Part shown: one piece after another, positions 63,905 to 64,000 of the stretch | Layout of the letters: each line of letters begins with the position of its first letter | How positions within the stretch are numbered: position 1 is the stretch's first letter | Assembly: GCA_031763025.1 (NCBI GenBank) | Contig: JASSKH010000014.1 | Coordinates: forward strand, 13,153,201-13,217,200 | Direction of reading: 5' to 3' | DNA length: 64,000 bases | Source: Macrocystis pyrifera | Taxonomy: Eukaryota; Sar; Phaeophyceae; Laminariales; Laminariaceae | Made by a program: the position numbers and the translations under genes | Notes under the pieces: model-generated | Told to the model about the DNA's origin: nothing | What the model saw: the letters and a program-made list of their open reading frames with translations, nothing else | The model's database searches: none

Positions 63905-63998
63905 CTCCGTCCCGGCATTATAAGGGTGCTAGAGTCTGTGGCCGTACAACTACAGCCTTGCATGACAACAATGTACGGGCCCCCCCCTCCCCTCCCCA
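63905..63998 (+). mobile_element. Poly(C)-tailed SINE, 3' end at the window edge
   Basis: CTGCTCCGTCCCGGCATTAT, GTGGCCGTACAACTACAGCC, TGACAACAATGTACGGGC and a C run. Confidence 0.65.
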
Positions 63999-64000
63999 AC

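Overview
The window is 64 kb of nuclear DNA from a eukaryote with large, repeat-packed introns. Coding DNA occurs only as short blocks flanked by splice-like GT/AG (some GC/AG) signals. Introns reach 1-4 kb and there are no operons, ribosome-binding sites or prokaryotic signals. Gly/Gln/His/Ala-rich coding runs, extreme C/G homopolymers and many small inverted-repeat elements would fit a stramenopile such as a brown alga, but no marker settles the taxon. The 100-N gap at 22722-22821 shows this is a draft assembly.

Layout. (1) 1-860: decayed 3' end of a non-LTR retrotransposon (LINE). (2) 1.1-10.6 kb, plus strand: exons of an RRM-type RNA-binding protein gene, Gly/Gln/His-rich at the end, with frame breaks in G runs. 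(3) 12.2-13.1 kb: large inverted repeat of CCCAACCC-type sequence. (4) 14.3-16.5 kb, plus strand: two phase-compatible exons of unknown family, the second partly reduplicated in a 0.3-kb tandem array. (5) 19.2-22.0 kb, plus strand: two large exons of a low-complexity protein. (6) 22-35 kb: mostly repeats, with one minus-strand exon resembling the SYLF/Ysc84 lipid-binding domain at 31.5-31.8 kb. (7) 35.2-51 kb, minus strand: nine exons whose reading phases join without a break and encode ankyrin repeats behind an unrecognised N-terminal part. Likely further exons lie at 52.0, 53.2, 54.2 and 63.7 kb. (8) 54-64 kb: repeats, satellites and one small plus-strand ORF with a signal-peptide-like start.

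The repeats are the most distinctive content. A SINE-like family (at least 14 full or partial copies) and a 5'-truncated LINE (4 copies) both end in a related 3' tail followed by poly(C), which suggests the LINE machinery mobilises the SINE. In the ankyrin gene two sense-oriented SINE copies put their poly(C) tails 25-55 nt before a 3' splice site, where they could act as polypyrimidine tracts. Also present are four MITE-like inverted-repeat families, a GATC-rich element ending in an 11-bp minisatellite, GGGTC fold-back elements, two intronic satellites of about 60 and 90 bp, and a degenerate tRNA-like repeat. The gene models come from splice signals, phase agreement and motif recognition by eye; no alignment or transcript data were available.
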